The notes: a model not told the origin generated them from the sequence alone. 64,000 bases of DNA from Salinicola tamaricis (GCF_003006155.1 NZ_CP023559.1:3038001-3102000); one strand, 5' to 3'. Numbered from the stretch's first letter, positions 1 to 9,775 are shown. Made by a program: numbers and translations.

Positions 1-1255
1 GCGTTGTGCGTCGCGAACTGCGGGAAGATCCGCCCGCGGGTGTTCTCGGAGAGCAGGAACTTGGCGCAGGCGAGGTAGGCCACGTCGGTACACGCCTTGC
101 GCGTGTAGACCGGATAGCCGGCCACGCCGAGCTTCTGCGACTCCTTGATCTCGGTATCCCAGTAGGCGCCCTTGACCAGCCGCAGCGGGATCTCGTCGCC
201 CTGCTGGTCGGCCAGCTGATTGACGTAGTGGAGCACCGTGAGGCAGCGCTTGGAGTAGGCCTGCACGACCAGACCGAAATGGCCCCAGCCGCGACACGCG
301 TCGCTTTCGAAGACGCGCGGAAGACCTCCAGCGAAAGCTCCAGGCGGTCGACCTCCTCGGCATCGATGGTCGTGCCACCTGCCGCTCGCGGGCCATCTCG
401 ACCAGTTGCTTGACCGTACCGACCAACTCCTCGAGCACCTGGGTGCGGCGACCGAACTCATAGCGCGGATGCAGTGCCGAGACGCTTGATCGAGACCGAG
501 GCGCCGGCGTCTTGGCGTCCAGGCGGCGCTGGTCTCGCCGACCTGGCGGATGGCCGCAGCGTAGTCGTCGAAGTAGCGCCGGGCGTCGCACGCGTGCGCG
601 CGGCCTCGCCGAGCATATCGTAGGAGTAGGTGTAGCCCTTGTTGAACAGCGGTTTGGAGCGCTTCAGCGCTTCATCGATAGTGCGTCCCAGCACGAACTG
701 CTGGCCCATGATCTTCATCGCCTGATACATGGCGCTGCGAATCACCGGCTCGCCCATGCGGTTGACCATGCGATTGATGAAGTTGGCCGGCTTGCCGTCG
801 CGGGGCTTGTCGAGCTGGATCACGTTGCCGGTCATCAGCAGGCCCCAGGTGGAGGCGTTGACGAACCACGACTCGCTCTGGCCGACATAGCGCTTCCAGT
901 CCGCGACTCCGAGCTTGTCTTCGATCAGCGCATCGGCGGTTGCCTTGTCGGGCACGCGCAGCAGCGCTTCGGCCAGACACATCAGCAGCACCCCCTCCTG
1001 GGTGTCGAGGCTGTACTGCTGCAGCAGCTCGTCGATCGAGTCGACCGCCGTGTCCATCTCGCGCACGTCGTGCACCAGCTCGGCGGTCTTGTCGCCGATG
1101 CGCTTGAACTCGGCCTGGTCGGCCCCCAGCAGGGTGACCAGTTCCGCAACGTAGGCGTCCTCGGCGACGATATAGTGTTCGCTGATCCGGGCGAACAGCT
1201 CGTCGAGCGAGGTCTGCCACGTTTCGGGCTTCAACATCTGATCGGCTTTTAACAT
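1..1255 (-). CDS. putA: PutA, proline dehydrogenase / P5C dehydrogenase, N-terminal part (runs off the window, frameshifted)
   Basis: Bifunctional proline catabolism enzyme: the N-terminal FAD-dependent proline dehydrogenase makes P5C, and the C-terminal dehydrogenase (outside the window) makes glutamate. Visible parts are the alpha-helical arm and the start of the proDH barrel, with the conserved stretches YVGQSESWFVNASTWGLLM, GDEIPLRLVKGAYWDTEIK and YPVYTRKACTDVAYL. The protein begins almost directly with the arm, and I see no N-terminal ribbon-helix-helix DNA-binding domain of the E. coli type, so this form is probably catalytic only. The frame is broken near 590, 520, 495, 372 and 317, each repaired by one or two bases. 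ATG at 1255 was taken as start; its ribosome-binding site is weak. The AraC-type gene lies just upstream on the same strand and may regulate it. Identity is very likely. Confidence 0.93.
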
Positions 1256-1390
1256 TGTTCAACCCCTGAATGGACATCGGCGGGACGTGTGATCGCCTGT
1301 CACCAGGCGAGCGTCTCCGGCACGGAGGGAAGGATGGTGGGTGACTCTAGCGTGAAACAGAGCGCGGCGACTTGCCAATTCCGCGGAGAG

Positions 1391-1403
1391 ATTTGTCACA
1401 AAT
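1391..1403. promoter_or_regulatory. 13-bp inverted repeat upstream of putA
   Basis: ATTTGT-C-ACAAAT is a perfect inverted repeat in the roughly 200-bp gap between the AraC-type gene and putA. A 9-bp inverted repeat (1428-1436 with 1446-1454) lies just after the AraC-type stop codon, and a 7-bp stem (1293-1310) lies in the putA leader. The 13-bp repeat may be an operator or activator site for putA. This is inference from position and symmetry only. Confidence 0.3.
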
Positions 1404-1455
1404 CCGGGGTGGCGAACCCTCGAGGAGGTCGTCGACCGCGCTGCAGTCGACGACG

Positions 1456-2224
1456 TTAGACCAAAGTCTGACGGCGCAGCGTGACCGGCGGATAGCCGAA
1501 GTGGCGGCGAAAGGCGTGGCTCAGGCCGCTCTGATTGGCGAACCCGGTACGCTCGGCGATCTCCGACAGCGGCGTGTCCGACGTGGTGACCAGGTGCCGC
1601 GCCGCTTCCAGGCGTTGGCGCATGACGAACTGATAGGGTGAAAGACCGGTCTGCTGGCTGGCGGAAGCGCTCGCTGAAATGGGCCTCACTGAGACAAGCG
1701 ACCCGAGCCAGCTCGGCGACGCTGATGCGTCGGTCGAGATGGGCATGCACGAAACGCTCCAGACGCGCCACGTCGAGCGTGCGCGCCAGGCGCGAAGAGA
1801 CCGACTCGGCTGGATCACGCCGCGCCTCGAGGGAGCTCAGCAGGGTAGTGATCAACAGCTCACCCGGGGCATGCTGCGGGCGCGCCATTTCGTGGAGCAG
1901 AAACTGAATGAAGTGCTGCAACGACTCGTCGAGGCTGAAGTAGCCGGGGCGATCGAATAGCCGCCGCAGCTCGCGTTGGCTGCCAGTGAGCGAGGCGGCG
2001 TCGTCGGGCAGATCGATGATCAGTTGCCGGTTATCGCCGATGCCTTCGTAGTAGTGCTCGACGTTGGCCGGCACCAGGCACCCTGATAGTGGAGCCACCA
2101 CGCCGCCATGGCCGCCGACCTCGAACTCGGCATAGCCGGAAAGTCCGATCACGATCTGATGGTAGTCGTGGTGGTGATGCTGGATCGCGTTGTCCAGCGG
2201 GGCCAGGCGGATGGTATCGGTCAT
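1456..2224 (-). CDS. AraC-family transcriptional regulator with N-terminal cupin (frameshifted)
   Basis: About 255 residues once one frameshift near 1660 is repaired. The N-terminal half is a cupin-like sensing domain (HHHHDYHQIVIGLSG, then a PANVEHYYEG stretch). The C-terminal half carries the two AraC helix-turn-helices: ISVAELARVACLSEAHFSERF, and after the break LSEIAERTGFANQSGLSHAFRR followed by HFGYPP. The start at 2224 has GGAG upstream. It is followed on the same strand by putA. In Pseudomonas aeruginosa the AraC-type PruR activates putAP, so a proline-utilisation role is a reasonable inference, but sequence alone does not prove it. The break falls between sensing and DNA-binding parts of an otherwise intact gene, so it is probably a sequence error. 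Confidence 0.85.
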
Positions 2225-2301
2225 ACTGCGCTCCGCCGGCTCACGCCGAGTACTCGCCCTGGTTCAGGGCCTGATGGGCGGCGAGATGGCGCGCAGCGCG
2301 C

Positions 2302-2610
2302 TCAGCCTTCGCGACCCTGACGCGAGAACAGCGAACCACCCTGAGCCACCTGCCAGGGGCGGCCATGGGTTTCCATCAGGTGCTGACAGCGGCGGCGCAG
2401 ATTTTCCAGATAGGCATCGTGGCGGATGGGGTAACCGATGACACTGTCCCAGCGCGCCTGATCGGCACGGTTGTCGAGCACGGCGTCGAACAGCGCGATC
2501 AGATCCTCGGCGCCGGTGCGATAGCGCGGCGTGCGCGATAGCATCAGCGCGGCCACTGTGCCCAGGCTCACCACTAGACAAACGGCGAAGACAATAAAGA
2601 AAAGCTGCAC
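2302..2610 (-). CDS. small single-span membrane protein, unknown function
   Basis: 102 residues, starting at a GTG (2610) with GGGAG seven bases upstream. Residues 2-23 form one hydrophobic segment (LFFIVFAVCLVVSLGTVAAL). A charged soluble tail follows, with ALFDAVLDNRADQARWDSVIGYPIR and a second short helix rich in Arg. I do not recognise a family. The N-in/C-out or reverse topology cannot be decided. It lies upstream of the AraC-type gene on the same strand, 77 bases apart, and could be cotranscribed with it. Clean frame and codon use like its neighbours support a real gene. Confidence 0.6.
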   Translation of the reverse strand: MQLFFIVFAVCLVVSLGTVAALMLSRTPRYRTGAEDLIALFDAVLDNRADQARWDSVIGYPIRHDAYLENLRRRCQHLMETHGRPWQVAQGGSLFSRQGREG

Positions 2611-3041
2611 GAGGATGCTCCCGGCGGCGGAATTCCCAAGACCTGCGACCAGGGCAGCAGTCTATCACGCCCGCCGCTGTCAGCCCCAGCGTTACGCCAT
2701 CGGTCCGCCTGGGCAGGGAAATGTCGGGCGGCACGGAAGGGCGTGTCGAGAGCACAAGAAACCGCGGGAAACAATTTTTGATGTCGGCGCCGCCGACGGC
2801 CCGAAGGGTGACTGCCAGGGAAAGTGGCCACCAAAAAAAGTCGCCGCGCAGTGAGCGCGGCGACACGATCGCTAACAGTAAGCTAGAGATCCCATCGCAG
2901 GAATCTCATGTCCTGTATGAGTCCGGGTTGCGTAAAAAGTTCCTCGCCGCCTGTTCGATGTCGCCTGAGCTGACGCCAACCTCCCGGAGGTAGGAAATTG
3001 ACCGACATCGGCGGTTCCCAAGGCAGCAAGGAGCAGGAATA
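2611..3041. other. intergenic stretch with a minus-strand terminator and a possible short minus-strand gene
   Basis: No complete gene was recognised here. A strong minus-strand terminator (2833-2864) stands alone. Upstream of it on the minus strand an open stretch ends at a stop codon at 2906 with the tail GDIEQAARNFLRNPDSYRT, which reads like real protein and faintly resembles the end of DUF1127 mini-proteins. It has no in-frame ATG, GTG or TTG. With indels so common in this window, a short gene here remains possible. Confidence 0.35.
2833..2864 (-). terminator. strong intrinsic terminator without an annotated upstream gene
   Basis: A 10-bp GC-rich stem (GTCGCCGCGC with GCGCGGCGAC, 5-base loop), followed on the minus strand by seven T. 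It would end a minus-strand transcript starting between about 2870 and 3090, where no confident gene is found. Confidence 0.75.
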
Positions 3042-3086
3042 ATGGCGCGATTCCTGGTTATTAGACGAAAGTATAAAGAGGGCGCT

Positions 3087-4282
3087 ATGAACGCAGCTAC
3101 GGACGGACGTCCCGCCGCCCGCGTCGCGATACTCATCGAGCTGGCGCTGGCCGTCGGCGGGTTCGCGATCGGTACTGGTGAATTCGCCATCATGGGGCTG
3201 ATGCCGAACGTCGCCCAGGCACTCGGCGTCGGCGAGACCCAGGTCGGCCATCTGATCAGCGCCTATGCGCTGGGCGTGGTAGTGGGCGCGCCATTGATCG
3301 CGGTCTTCGGCGCCTATCTCTATCGGCGTCATCTGCTGCTGCTGCTGATGGCATTCTTCGCCATCGGCAACTTCGCCAGTGCCATGGCCCCGGGTTACGC
3401 CTCGCTGATGCTGTTCCGCTTCATCTCGGGATTGCCCCACGGGGCTACTTCGGGGTCGCTGCGCTGGTGGCAGCGTCGATGGTGCCGCCGCACAAGCGTG
3501 CCAAGGCGGTCAGCCGGGTGATGCTCGGCATCACCACCGCCATGCTGATCGGCAACCCGCTGGCGACCTGGCTGGGTCAATTGCTGAGCTGGCGCTACGC
3601 TTTCGGCCTGGTGGGGACGATCGGTCTGGTCACTGTGGTGCTGGTCTTCATCTATCTGCCGTTCAATCGCGATGAGGTGCGCAACAGCCCGCTGCGCGAG
3701 CTGACCGCACTGCGCCGCCGCCAGGTCTGGCTGACATTGGGCATCGGCGCGATCGGCTTTGCCGGCATGTTCTGTGTGTTCAGCTATCTCGCGCCGACGC
3801 TGATCCAGGTCACCGGCCTTGAAGAACATGGGTGCCGGTGATCCTGGCCGCGTTCGGCGTGGGGGCGATCCTCGGCAACATGGCCGGCGGCTGGCTGTTC
3901 GACCGCCTGCAGTTCCGTTCGGTGGGATGGATTCTGGGGTTCAGCGCGATCGTTCTGCTGCTGTTCCCACTGGCTGCGCATTCGGTATGGACGGTGTGGC
4001 TGGCCGGTACTGGCGGTCGGCGGCATGGTGGCACTGTCGCCGCCGCTGCAGATTCGGTTGATGGATGTGGCCAAGGACGCACAGACGCTGGCCGCGGCTT
4101 CCAATCATGCCGCTTTCAACGTGGCCAATGCGCTCGGTCCCTGGCTCGGTGGCCTGGCCATCACCGCGGGTTACGGCTGGACCTCCACCGGGATCGTCGG
4201 CGCAGTCATGGCGCTGGGTGGTCTTGTTATCTATGCGCTGGCGCGCTGGCAGGAGCCGAGCCGCGCCTCTGGCGAGGCCTGA
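3087..4282 (+). CDS. MFS transporter, sugar/drug efflux type (AraJ/YdhP-like), frameshifted
   Basis: About 398 residues and 12 predicted membrane segments once three breaks (near 3440, 3828 and 4008) are repaired. The start shows the AraJ/YdhP hallmark GGFAIGTGEFAIMGLMPNVAQ, and the loop-4 region reads LMLFRFISGLPHGA then VAASMVPPHKRAKAVS. The C-terminal half ends with an SNHAAFNVANALGPWLGG stretch typical of the same group. Substrate unknown; the family exports arabinose-like sugars or drugs by proton antiport. ATG at 3087 has AAGAGG just upstream, while an in-frame ATG at 3042 has a stronger AAGGAG and is a real alternative that adds 15 residues. It faces the small zinc-ribbon-like gene. 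Confidence 0.88.
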
Positions 4283-4334
4283 ACGACAGACGCCCCCGCG
4301 CGGGGGGGCGTCTCGATCGGGTAGCGACGCCGCG

Positions 4335-4529
4335 TCATGGGGTCGGCGCGGCGGCGGACGCCTCGGGATAGACACAGGGCTCCTGGCTAGGACAGCGTTC
4401 GCACTGAATGGCGATGCCCTCGGCGGGTATCTGGGCGGCGCCGGCTTCCGATAGTGCCTGTTCATGGCCGCAGGCGCGGCAGCAGGCGATCCAACGGTTG
4501 TTCGTCTGCGTCAGGGTGAACATGTCCAT
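4335..4529 (-). CDS. small zinc-ribbon-like protein, unknown function
   Basis: 64 residues. Two CxxC pairs (CCRACGH near residue 17 and CERCP near residue 43) with small spacing suggest a zinc ribbon. The start at 4529 (MDMFTLTQ) was chosen over the ATG at 4544 because GAGGAG sits eight bases before it; the longer form would translate through that ribosome-binding site. The C-terminus is Ala/Pro-rich. It is convergent with the MFS gene. No family was recognised; it could be a small regulatory or metal-binding protein. Confidence 0.6.
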   Translation of the reverse strand: MDMFTLTQTNNRWIACCRACGHEQALSEAGAAQIPAEGIAIQCERCPSQEPCVYPEASAAAPTP

Positions 4530-4659
4530 TGTTCGTCTCCTCATCGGGATTATCCAGAGTACGGTTAGGAGTCTAACGGGAAAGCGCAGCGAAATGCGAC
4601 TTTGGTCTTATATGTCGAAGTGGCTGCGGGGCAGGCAAGAGCCTGTGCTGTGGTATGCC

Positions 4660-4731
4660 GAGGCGGCACTGGGCCGGGCGAAAGAGGCGGCACCGGGCAG
4701 CGCGAAAGAGGGAATACCGGGCCGCGAGCGC
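4660..4731. repeat. degenerate 24-bp tandem repeat, three units
   Basis: Units begin at 4660, 4684 and 4708. The first two share GAGGCGGCAC, then GGG, and end in GCGAAA; the third is diverged. It sits in the roughly 300-bp gap between two minus-strand genes and has no recognised coding role. Confidence 0.6.
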
Positions 4732-4789
4732 GGCACCGGATGGCCCCAACGATATTTCGAAAGGGGGCGCGGTCGACATCTTGCCGCGC

Positions 4790-4821
4790 CTGAATAGTGG
4801 CGTGGCTGAATAGTGGCGTGC
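4790..4821. repeat. 16-bp direct repeat, two copies
   Basis: CTGAATAGTGGCGTGG at 4790-4805 is followed immediately by a copy differing in the last base (4806-4821). It lies just after the stop codon of the XRE gene. It is probably slippage-type expansion. Confidence 0.65.
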
Positions 4822-4845
4822 CTAGGCTGCGTCCGGTTCGGGTCT

Positions 4846-5463
4846 CTACTGACGACTCCAGCGGGCGCGCAGATAGCCCACGACGCGGAACGGCGGGGTG
4901 CGCATGTTCTCCACGCTGACGCTCTGGAGCTGCTCGCCGCTGACGCGGATGCGCCCGGAGGTGAGGCGCTCCAGATACTGGATCTGCAGGCGTCCCTCGC
5001 GTTCGATCAGATAGAGCCCATCCTGCTGAAAGCGCTCGCTCGGGTGCACCGCTGCCAGATCACCCTCGTAGAGAAAGTCGAAGGTCTCACCCTCGGCGGG
5101 GGTGACCAGAAAGCAGTCGCGGGTCAGTAGCTGCGCCGTCGACAGCTCGACATCGAGCTCGTCGTTACCGGCGGCGGACTCCCAGGGCGCGCAGACGCGC
5201 GAGCGCAGCGCCAACAGCCCTTGTGGCTTGGCCGGTGCATCCACCGCCAGGGCGTTGAGGGAGTCGTCGTCGAGCAGTTGACGAATCGAACAGTCGAGCG
5301 CGGAGGTGAGAGCGACCAGGCGCGCATGCCCGATCTGCTTGATGGTGCCGGATTCCCAGTAGGAGATCGTGACGTCGGAAACTCCAACCCGGCGCGCCAA
5401 CGCGGCTTTGCTCAGTCCGGCCTGGAGTCGAAGTTGTTTGATTCTTGGTCCTAGCCCGTCCAT
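4846..5463 (-). CDS. XRE-family repressor with degenerate S24 (LexA/CI-like) C-terminal domain
   Basis: 205 residues. Residues 4-60 form an XRE helix-turn-helix (IKQLRLQAGLSKAALARRVG, then VSDVTISYWESG). Residues about 105-205 resemble the S24 fold of CI/LexA-type repressors: FLYEGDLAAVHPSERF, DGLYLIEREGRLQIQYLERL and a C-terminal VVGYLRARW strand. In active S24 proteins the first block carries a catalytic Ser (DSMxP) and the second a Lys (hKRL). Here I read GETFDFLYEGD and IQYLERL, so both appear lost, and self-cleavage is unlikely. ATG at 5463 fits the domain start; ATG at 5508 is possible. It stands alone, with no phage genes around it. Target and signal are unknown. Confidence 0.8.
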   Translation of the reverse strand: MDGLGPRIKQLRLQAGLSKAALARRVGVSDVTISYWESGTIKQIGHARLVALTSALDCSIRQLLDDDSLNALAVDAPAKPQGLLALRSRVCAPWESAAGNDELDVELSTAQLLTRDCFLVTPAEGETFDFLYEGDLAAVHPSERFQQDGLYLIEREGRLQIQYLERLTSGRIRVSGEQLQSVSVENMRTPPFRVVGYLRARWSRQ

Positions 5464-5864
5464 CCGTCCATCTCGCCTGCATAATGATGCGTTAGCATAT
5501 CCACTCATCACCGAAGTTTGTTTCGGGTTGGTTGGAACGAGGTTCTCGACATTTATCGTAACGTGTCGGAATGTAAGAAAAATTCCGGCTGTCGAGGGGT
5601 TGCCGGAAAGTTTCGGATCGCTCTGCCCCGAGCGTTGGACGAGACGCTTGGAGCAGGGCGATCGTTCTGCACGATAATGAATCTTAGTGCCTTTCGTGCC
5701 GCTTGAACAATTCGTGTCGAAGTTTCTCCGCGTCGCAGTGACCGGTTGTGCCTGCAGGCAGCCGATGAGGGCGCGTATACTAGGGGTGTCGTGAGGCCCC
5801 TGCGCGAGCCGCATGGGGCATCTTTACAGGCCCAGGCCTGCTCTTTCATCAACGGATTGGATTC
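5464..5864. other. divergent intergenic region between the XRE gene and gltX
   Basis: 401 bases without a gene. Near the XRE start are two short inverted repeats, ATGC-GTTA-GCAT (5487-5498) and CCGAA-N5-TTCGG (about 5511-5526), possible autoregulatory sites. Before gltX a TATACT (5776-5781) could be a -10 box, but I found no good -35. The middle is GC-balanced and featureless to me. Confidence 0.4.
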
Positions 5865-7343
5865 ATGACTGTACGCACGCGTATCGCGCCTTCTCCGACC
5901 GGTGACCCCCATGTCGGGACGGCCTATATTGCGCTCTTCAACCTCTGCTTTGCGCGCCAGCACGGTGGGCAGTTCATCCTGCGGATCGAAGATACCGACC
6001 GCCAGCGCTCGACGCTGGAATCGGAACAGATGATCCTCGATTCGCTGAGCTGGATGGGGCTGAGCTGGGACGAGGGCCCGGACGTGGGTGGCCCTCACGG
6101 CCCCTATCGCCAGAGCGAGCGCGGCGAGATCTACGCCGAGCATGCCCAGCAGCTGCTGGATGCCGGCCACGCCTTCAAGTGCTATCGCACCAGCGAGGAG
6201 CTGGACGCGCTGCGCGAAGCGCGGCGTGAGGCGGGGCAACATCTGGCGCTCAAGTCCGGCGATCTGGCCCTGGACGAGGACGAGCGTGCACGCCGTGAAG
6301 CGGAGGGCTATCCCTACGTGATTCGCATGCACGTGCCGGACAGCGGGACCTGCGAGGTCGACGACATGCTGCGGGGTCGGATCGAGGTCGACTGGACCCA
6401 GGTCGACGCCCAGATTCTGCTCAAGTCCGACGGCATGCCCACCTACCATCTGGCCAACGTGGTCGATGACCATCTCATGGGGATCACCCATGTGCTGCGC
6501 GGTGAGGAGTGGATCAACTCGGCGCCCAAGCACCAGCTGCTCTACGCCTATTTCGGTTGGGAGATGCCGGTGCTGTGCCACATGCCGCTGCTGCGCAACC
6601 CCGACAAGTCGAAGCTGTCCAAGCGCAAGAATCCGACCTCGATCAATTACTATCGGCGCATGGGCTATCTGCCCCAGGCGTTGACCAACTATCTGGGCCG
6701 CATGGGCTGGTCGATGCCGGACGAGCGCGAGAAGTTCTCGCTCGACGAGATGATGGCCAGCTTCGATATCCAGCGGGTGTCGCTGGGTGGGCCGGTGTTC
6801 GATCTCGACAAGCTCACCTGGCTCAACGGCGTCTATATCCGTGAGGATCTGGACGACGCCGGGCTGCTCGAGGCGCTGCGCAGCTGGGCTTTCAATGAAG
6901 AATACGTGGGCCAGATCCTGCCGCAGATTCGTCCGCGAATCTCGACCCTGTCCGACGCCATTCCGCTCGCCGGGCACTTTTTCTCGGGGCTGCCGTCGAT
7001 CAGCGCCGAGAGTTTCGATGGTGTGGCCCTGGAGCGGGAGTCGCTGGTCGAGCTGCTTCAGTTTCTGACCTGGCGCCTCGAAGCGGTCGGACGCTGGGAG
7101 AAGGCGGCGTTGCTCGACGTGTGCCAGTCACTCTCGGCAGCGCTCGAGCTGAAGATGAAGGCGTTCCTGGCCCCGGTGTTCATCGCCGTTACCGGTAGCG
7201 CGCACTCTACCTCGGTGCTCGATGCCATGGCGATCATCGGCTCCGACATGACGCGGGCGCGCCTGCGTCACGCCATCGAGGTGCTCGGCGGGGTCTCCAA
7301 GAAGCAGGCCAAGCGACTCGAGAAACGCTACCGAGAGCTCTGA
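5865..7343 (+). CDS. gltX: glutamyl-tRNA synthetase
   Basis: Charges tRNA-Glu with glutamate in the cytosol. 492 residues, the normal length, with an intact frame. The class I signatures are clear: [18 protein letters not shown] (HIGH type, residues about 9-26), [11 protein letters not shown], and the KMSKS-type loop [10 protein letters not shown] near residue 245. The C-terminal anticodon-binding helices end with RLEKRYREL. From memory it follows the Pseudomonas GltX sequence closely, including [19 protein letters not shown]. The tRNA-Glu gene lies about 195 bases downstream, so the enzyme and one of its substrates sit together, although the tRNAs have their own promoter. Confidence 0.98.
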   Translation: MTVRTRIAPSPTGDPHVGTAYIALFNLCFARQHGGQFILRIEDTDRQRSTLESEQMILDSLSWMGLSWDEGPDVGGPHGPYRQSERGEIYAEHAQQLLDAGHAFKCYRTSEELDALREARREAGQHLALKSGDLALDEDERARREAEGYPYVIRMHVPDSGTCEVDDMLRGRIEVDWTQVDAQILLKSDGMPTYHLANVVDDHLMGITHVLRGEEWINSAPKHQLLYAYFGWEMPVLCHMPLLRNPDKSKLSKRKNPTSINYYRRMGYLPQALTNYLGRMGWSMPDEREKFSLDEMMASFDIQRVSLGGPVFDLDKLTWLNGVYIREDLDDAGLLEALRSWAFNEEYVGQILPQIRPRISTLSDAIPLAGHFFSGLPSISAESFDGVALERESLVELLQFLTWRLEAVGRWEKAALLDVCQSLSAALELKMKAFLAPVFIAVTGSAHSTSVLDAMAIIGSDMTRARLRHAIEVLGGVSKKQAKRLEKRYREL

Positions 7344-7383
7344 GACGGGTCTTGGGCAGATCCGTCGACGCTCAAATAAAGTG

Positions 7384-7412
7384 TTGACGGATCAGTTAGA
7401 TACCCGTATAGT
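7384..7412 (+). promoter_or_regulatory. sigma-70 promoter of the tRNA-Ala/tRNA-Glu unit
   Basis: TTGACG (7384-7389), 17-base spacer, TATAGT (7407-7412), then a GC-rich discriminator (TCGCCCCG) before the first tRNA at 7431. A GC-rich discriminator is typical of stringently controlled stable-RNA promoters. Confidence 0.8.
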
Positions 7413-7430
7413 TCGCCCCGTTCCTGAGAC

Positions 7431-7506
7431 GGGGCCTTAGCTCAGCTGGGAGAGCGCGACACTGGCAGTGTCGAGGTCAGCGGTTCGATCCCGCTAGGCT
7501 CCACCA
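7431..7506 (+). tRNA. tRNA-Ala (GGC)
   Basis: 76 bases with encoded CCA. Acceptor arm GGGGCCT pairs with AGGCTCC, anticodon stem CGACA/TGTCG encloses loop CTGGCAG with anticodon GGC, and the T-loop is GTTCGATC. It is the first gene of a two-tRNA unit behind gltX. Confidence 0.97.
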
Positions 7507-7537
7507 AGGAACATCGCGACCGATGTCGCATCTTTGC

Positions 7538-7613
7538 GTCCCATTCGTCTAGTGGTCTAGGACACCGCCCTTTCACGGCGGTAACAGGGGTTCGAACCCC
7601 CTATGGGACGCCA
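7538..7613 (+). tRNA. tRNA-Glu (TTC)
   Basis: 76 bases with encoded CCA. Acceptor arm GTCCCAT pairs with ATGGGAC, anticodon stem CCGCC/GGCGG encloses CTTTCAC with anticodon TTC, and the T-arm is GGGGTTCGAACCCC. A T-run follows at 7620-7624. Confidence 0.97.
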
Positions 7614-7620
7614 CTTCTGT

Positions 7621-7915
7621 TTTTCCACATCCTGCTCCCTTTCGACCGTCAACCTGCGTGGCTGGCTGTTGATAACTCCTTTCCGATCGCTCTATAACGC
7701 TTGACAACGTGGCTGATTGTCCACTGTGTCCGATGGTGTCGTCGATACCCGCGGGTAAGCGGCTGAAATGCGTGTAGAACCTGCTTTTTCCTTATAAATC
7801 AGTGTTTTGCGGTTGATCAAAATTTGATCGATCTGTCTTCAGGGCGCCTGTCAGGGGGCCTGCGTGACATTATCTGGTGGTTTTGAACAGGGTTATCCAC
7901 AGAATGTGTGGACAT
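7621..7915. promoter_or_regulatory. AT-richer gap with several DnaA-box-like 9-mers
   Basis: The 374-base gap between tRNA-Glu and gltA has no gene. It holds one perfect DnaA box, TTATCCACA (7893-7901), plus near matches TTTTCCACA (7621-7629), TGTTGATAA (7667-7675), TTGTCCACT (7717-7725) and TGTGGACAT (7907-7915). Three GATC sites are close together around 7813-7831. It may titrate or bind DnaA; nothing proves function. Confidence 0.35.
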
Positions 7916-7926
7916 CTGCTGCGGCC

Positions 7927-7955
7927 AAAAAAAACCGCCGATAGTATCGGCGGTT
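7927..7955 (-). terminator. intrinsic terminator of gltA
   Basis: Inverted repeat AACCGCCGATA/TATCGGCGGTT (7933-7955) followed on the minus strand by eight T. It lies 33 bases past the gltA stop codon. Confidence 0.9.
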
Positions 7956-7987
7956 ACGGTTGAGCGAGTGCTGCCCGGGCGCGGATG

Positions 7988-9276
<1,289 letters not shown>

Positions 9277-9546
9277 GTAAGGCCTCCCTATCGTGACATA
9301 ACCCTTTGTCTTTCCTGCTGTGCGGGCAAAAAGAGTCCGCCCACTATAGGTTTCCGTAAGGGTTTGTCAATTCGCCAAGCAGGTTTGACAACGGCTTCTA
9401 TAAGCGGGTTCGCACATTGTCGACACTTTGCGTTGACAATGCGTCTCGTGACCTGTTTCTTGCCCAGCGCGCCTGCCCGCGTCCAGCGGTTAAATGTGTC
9501 GCGGCGAGATGCCGGACGCCGCCAGGATTGTCGCTATACTGATACA

Positions 9547-9578
9547 GGCAGAGCCGCCTCGGCCGAGGCGGCTCTGCC
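9547..9578. repeat. perfect 32-bp palindrome in the gltA-sdhC gap
   Basis: The arm GGCAGAGCCGCCTCGG is followed directly by its exact reverse complement, with no spacer. It lies about 200 bases upstream of the probable sdhC promoter and 270 bases upstream of the gltA start. It could be a regulator site or a hairpin; no T-run follows on either strand. The rest of the 9277-9939 gap holds only the promoter listed separately. Confidence 0.7.
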
Positions 9579-9775
9579 GGGGCGGCAGGCGGAAGATTCC
9601 GTGCTGCGTCTTCTTGCGGCCGGGATCTGGAGTGTAGTCGCTGAGGTGAGGTGTCGCCGTGGCGTCGGCGGCCCGCCGCGGAGAGGGTGGAGTCATGGCG
9701 CAGGGCAGCGCTTCTGGCGGGTGCCGCGGGCAGGCAGTCTGGGGTCGTTCTGGGCATGACGAAAGTTGTAGTCGT

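Noticed and set aside
7621-7915. Chromosomal origin (oriC)
   Set aside because: No dnaA, dnaN, gidA or rpmH nearby; boxes are few and partly imperfect. Kept only as a DnaA-binding candidate.
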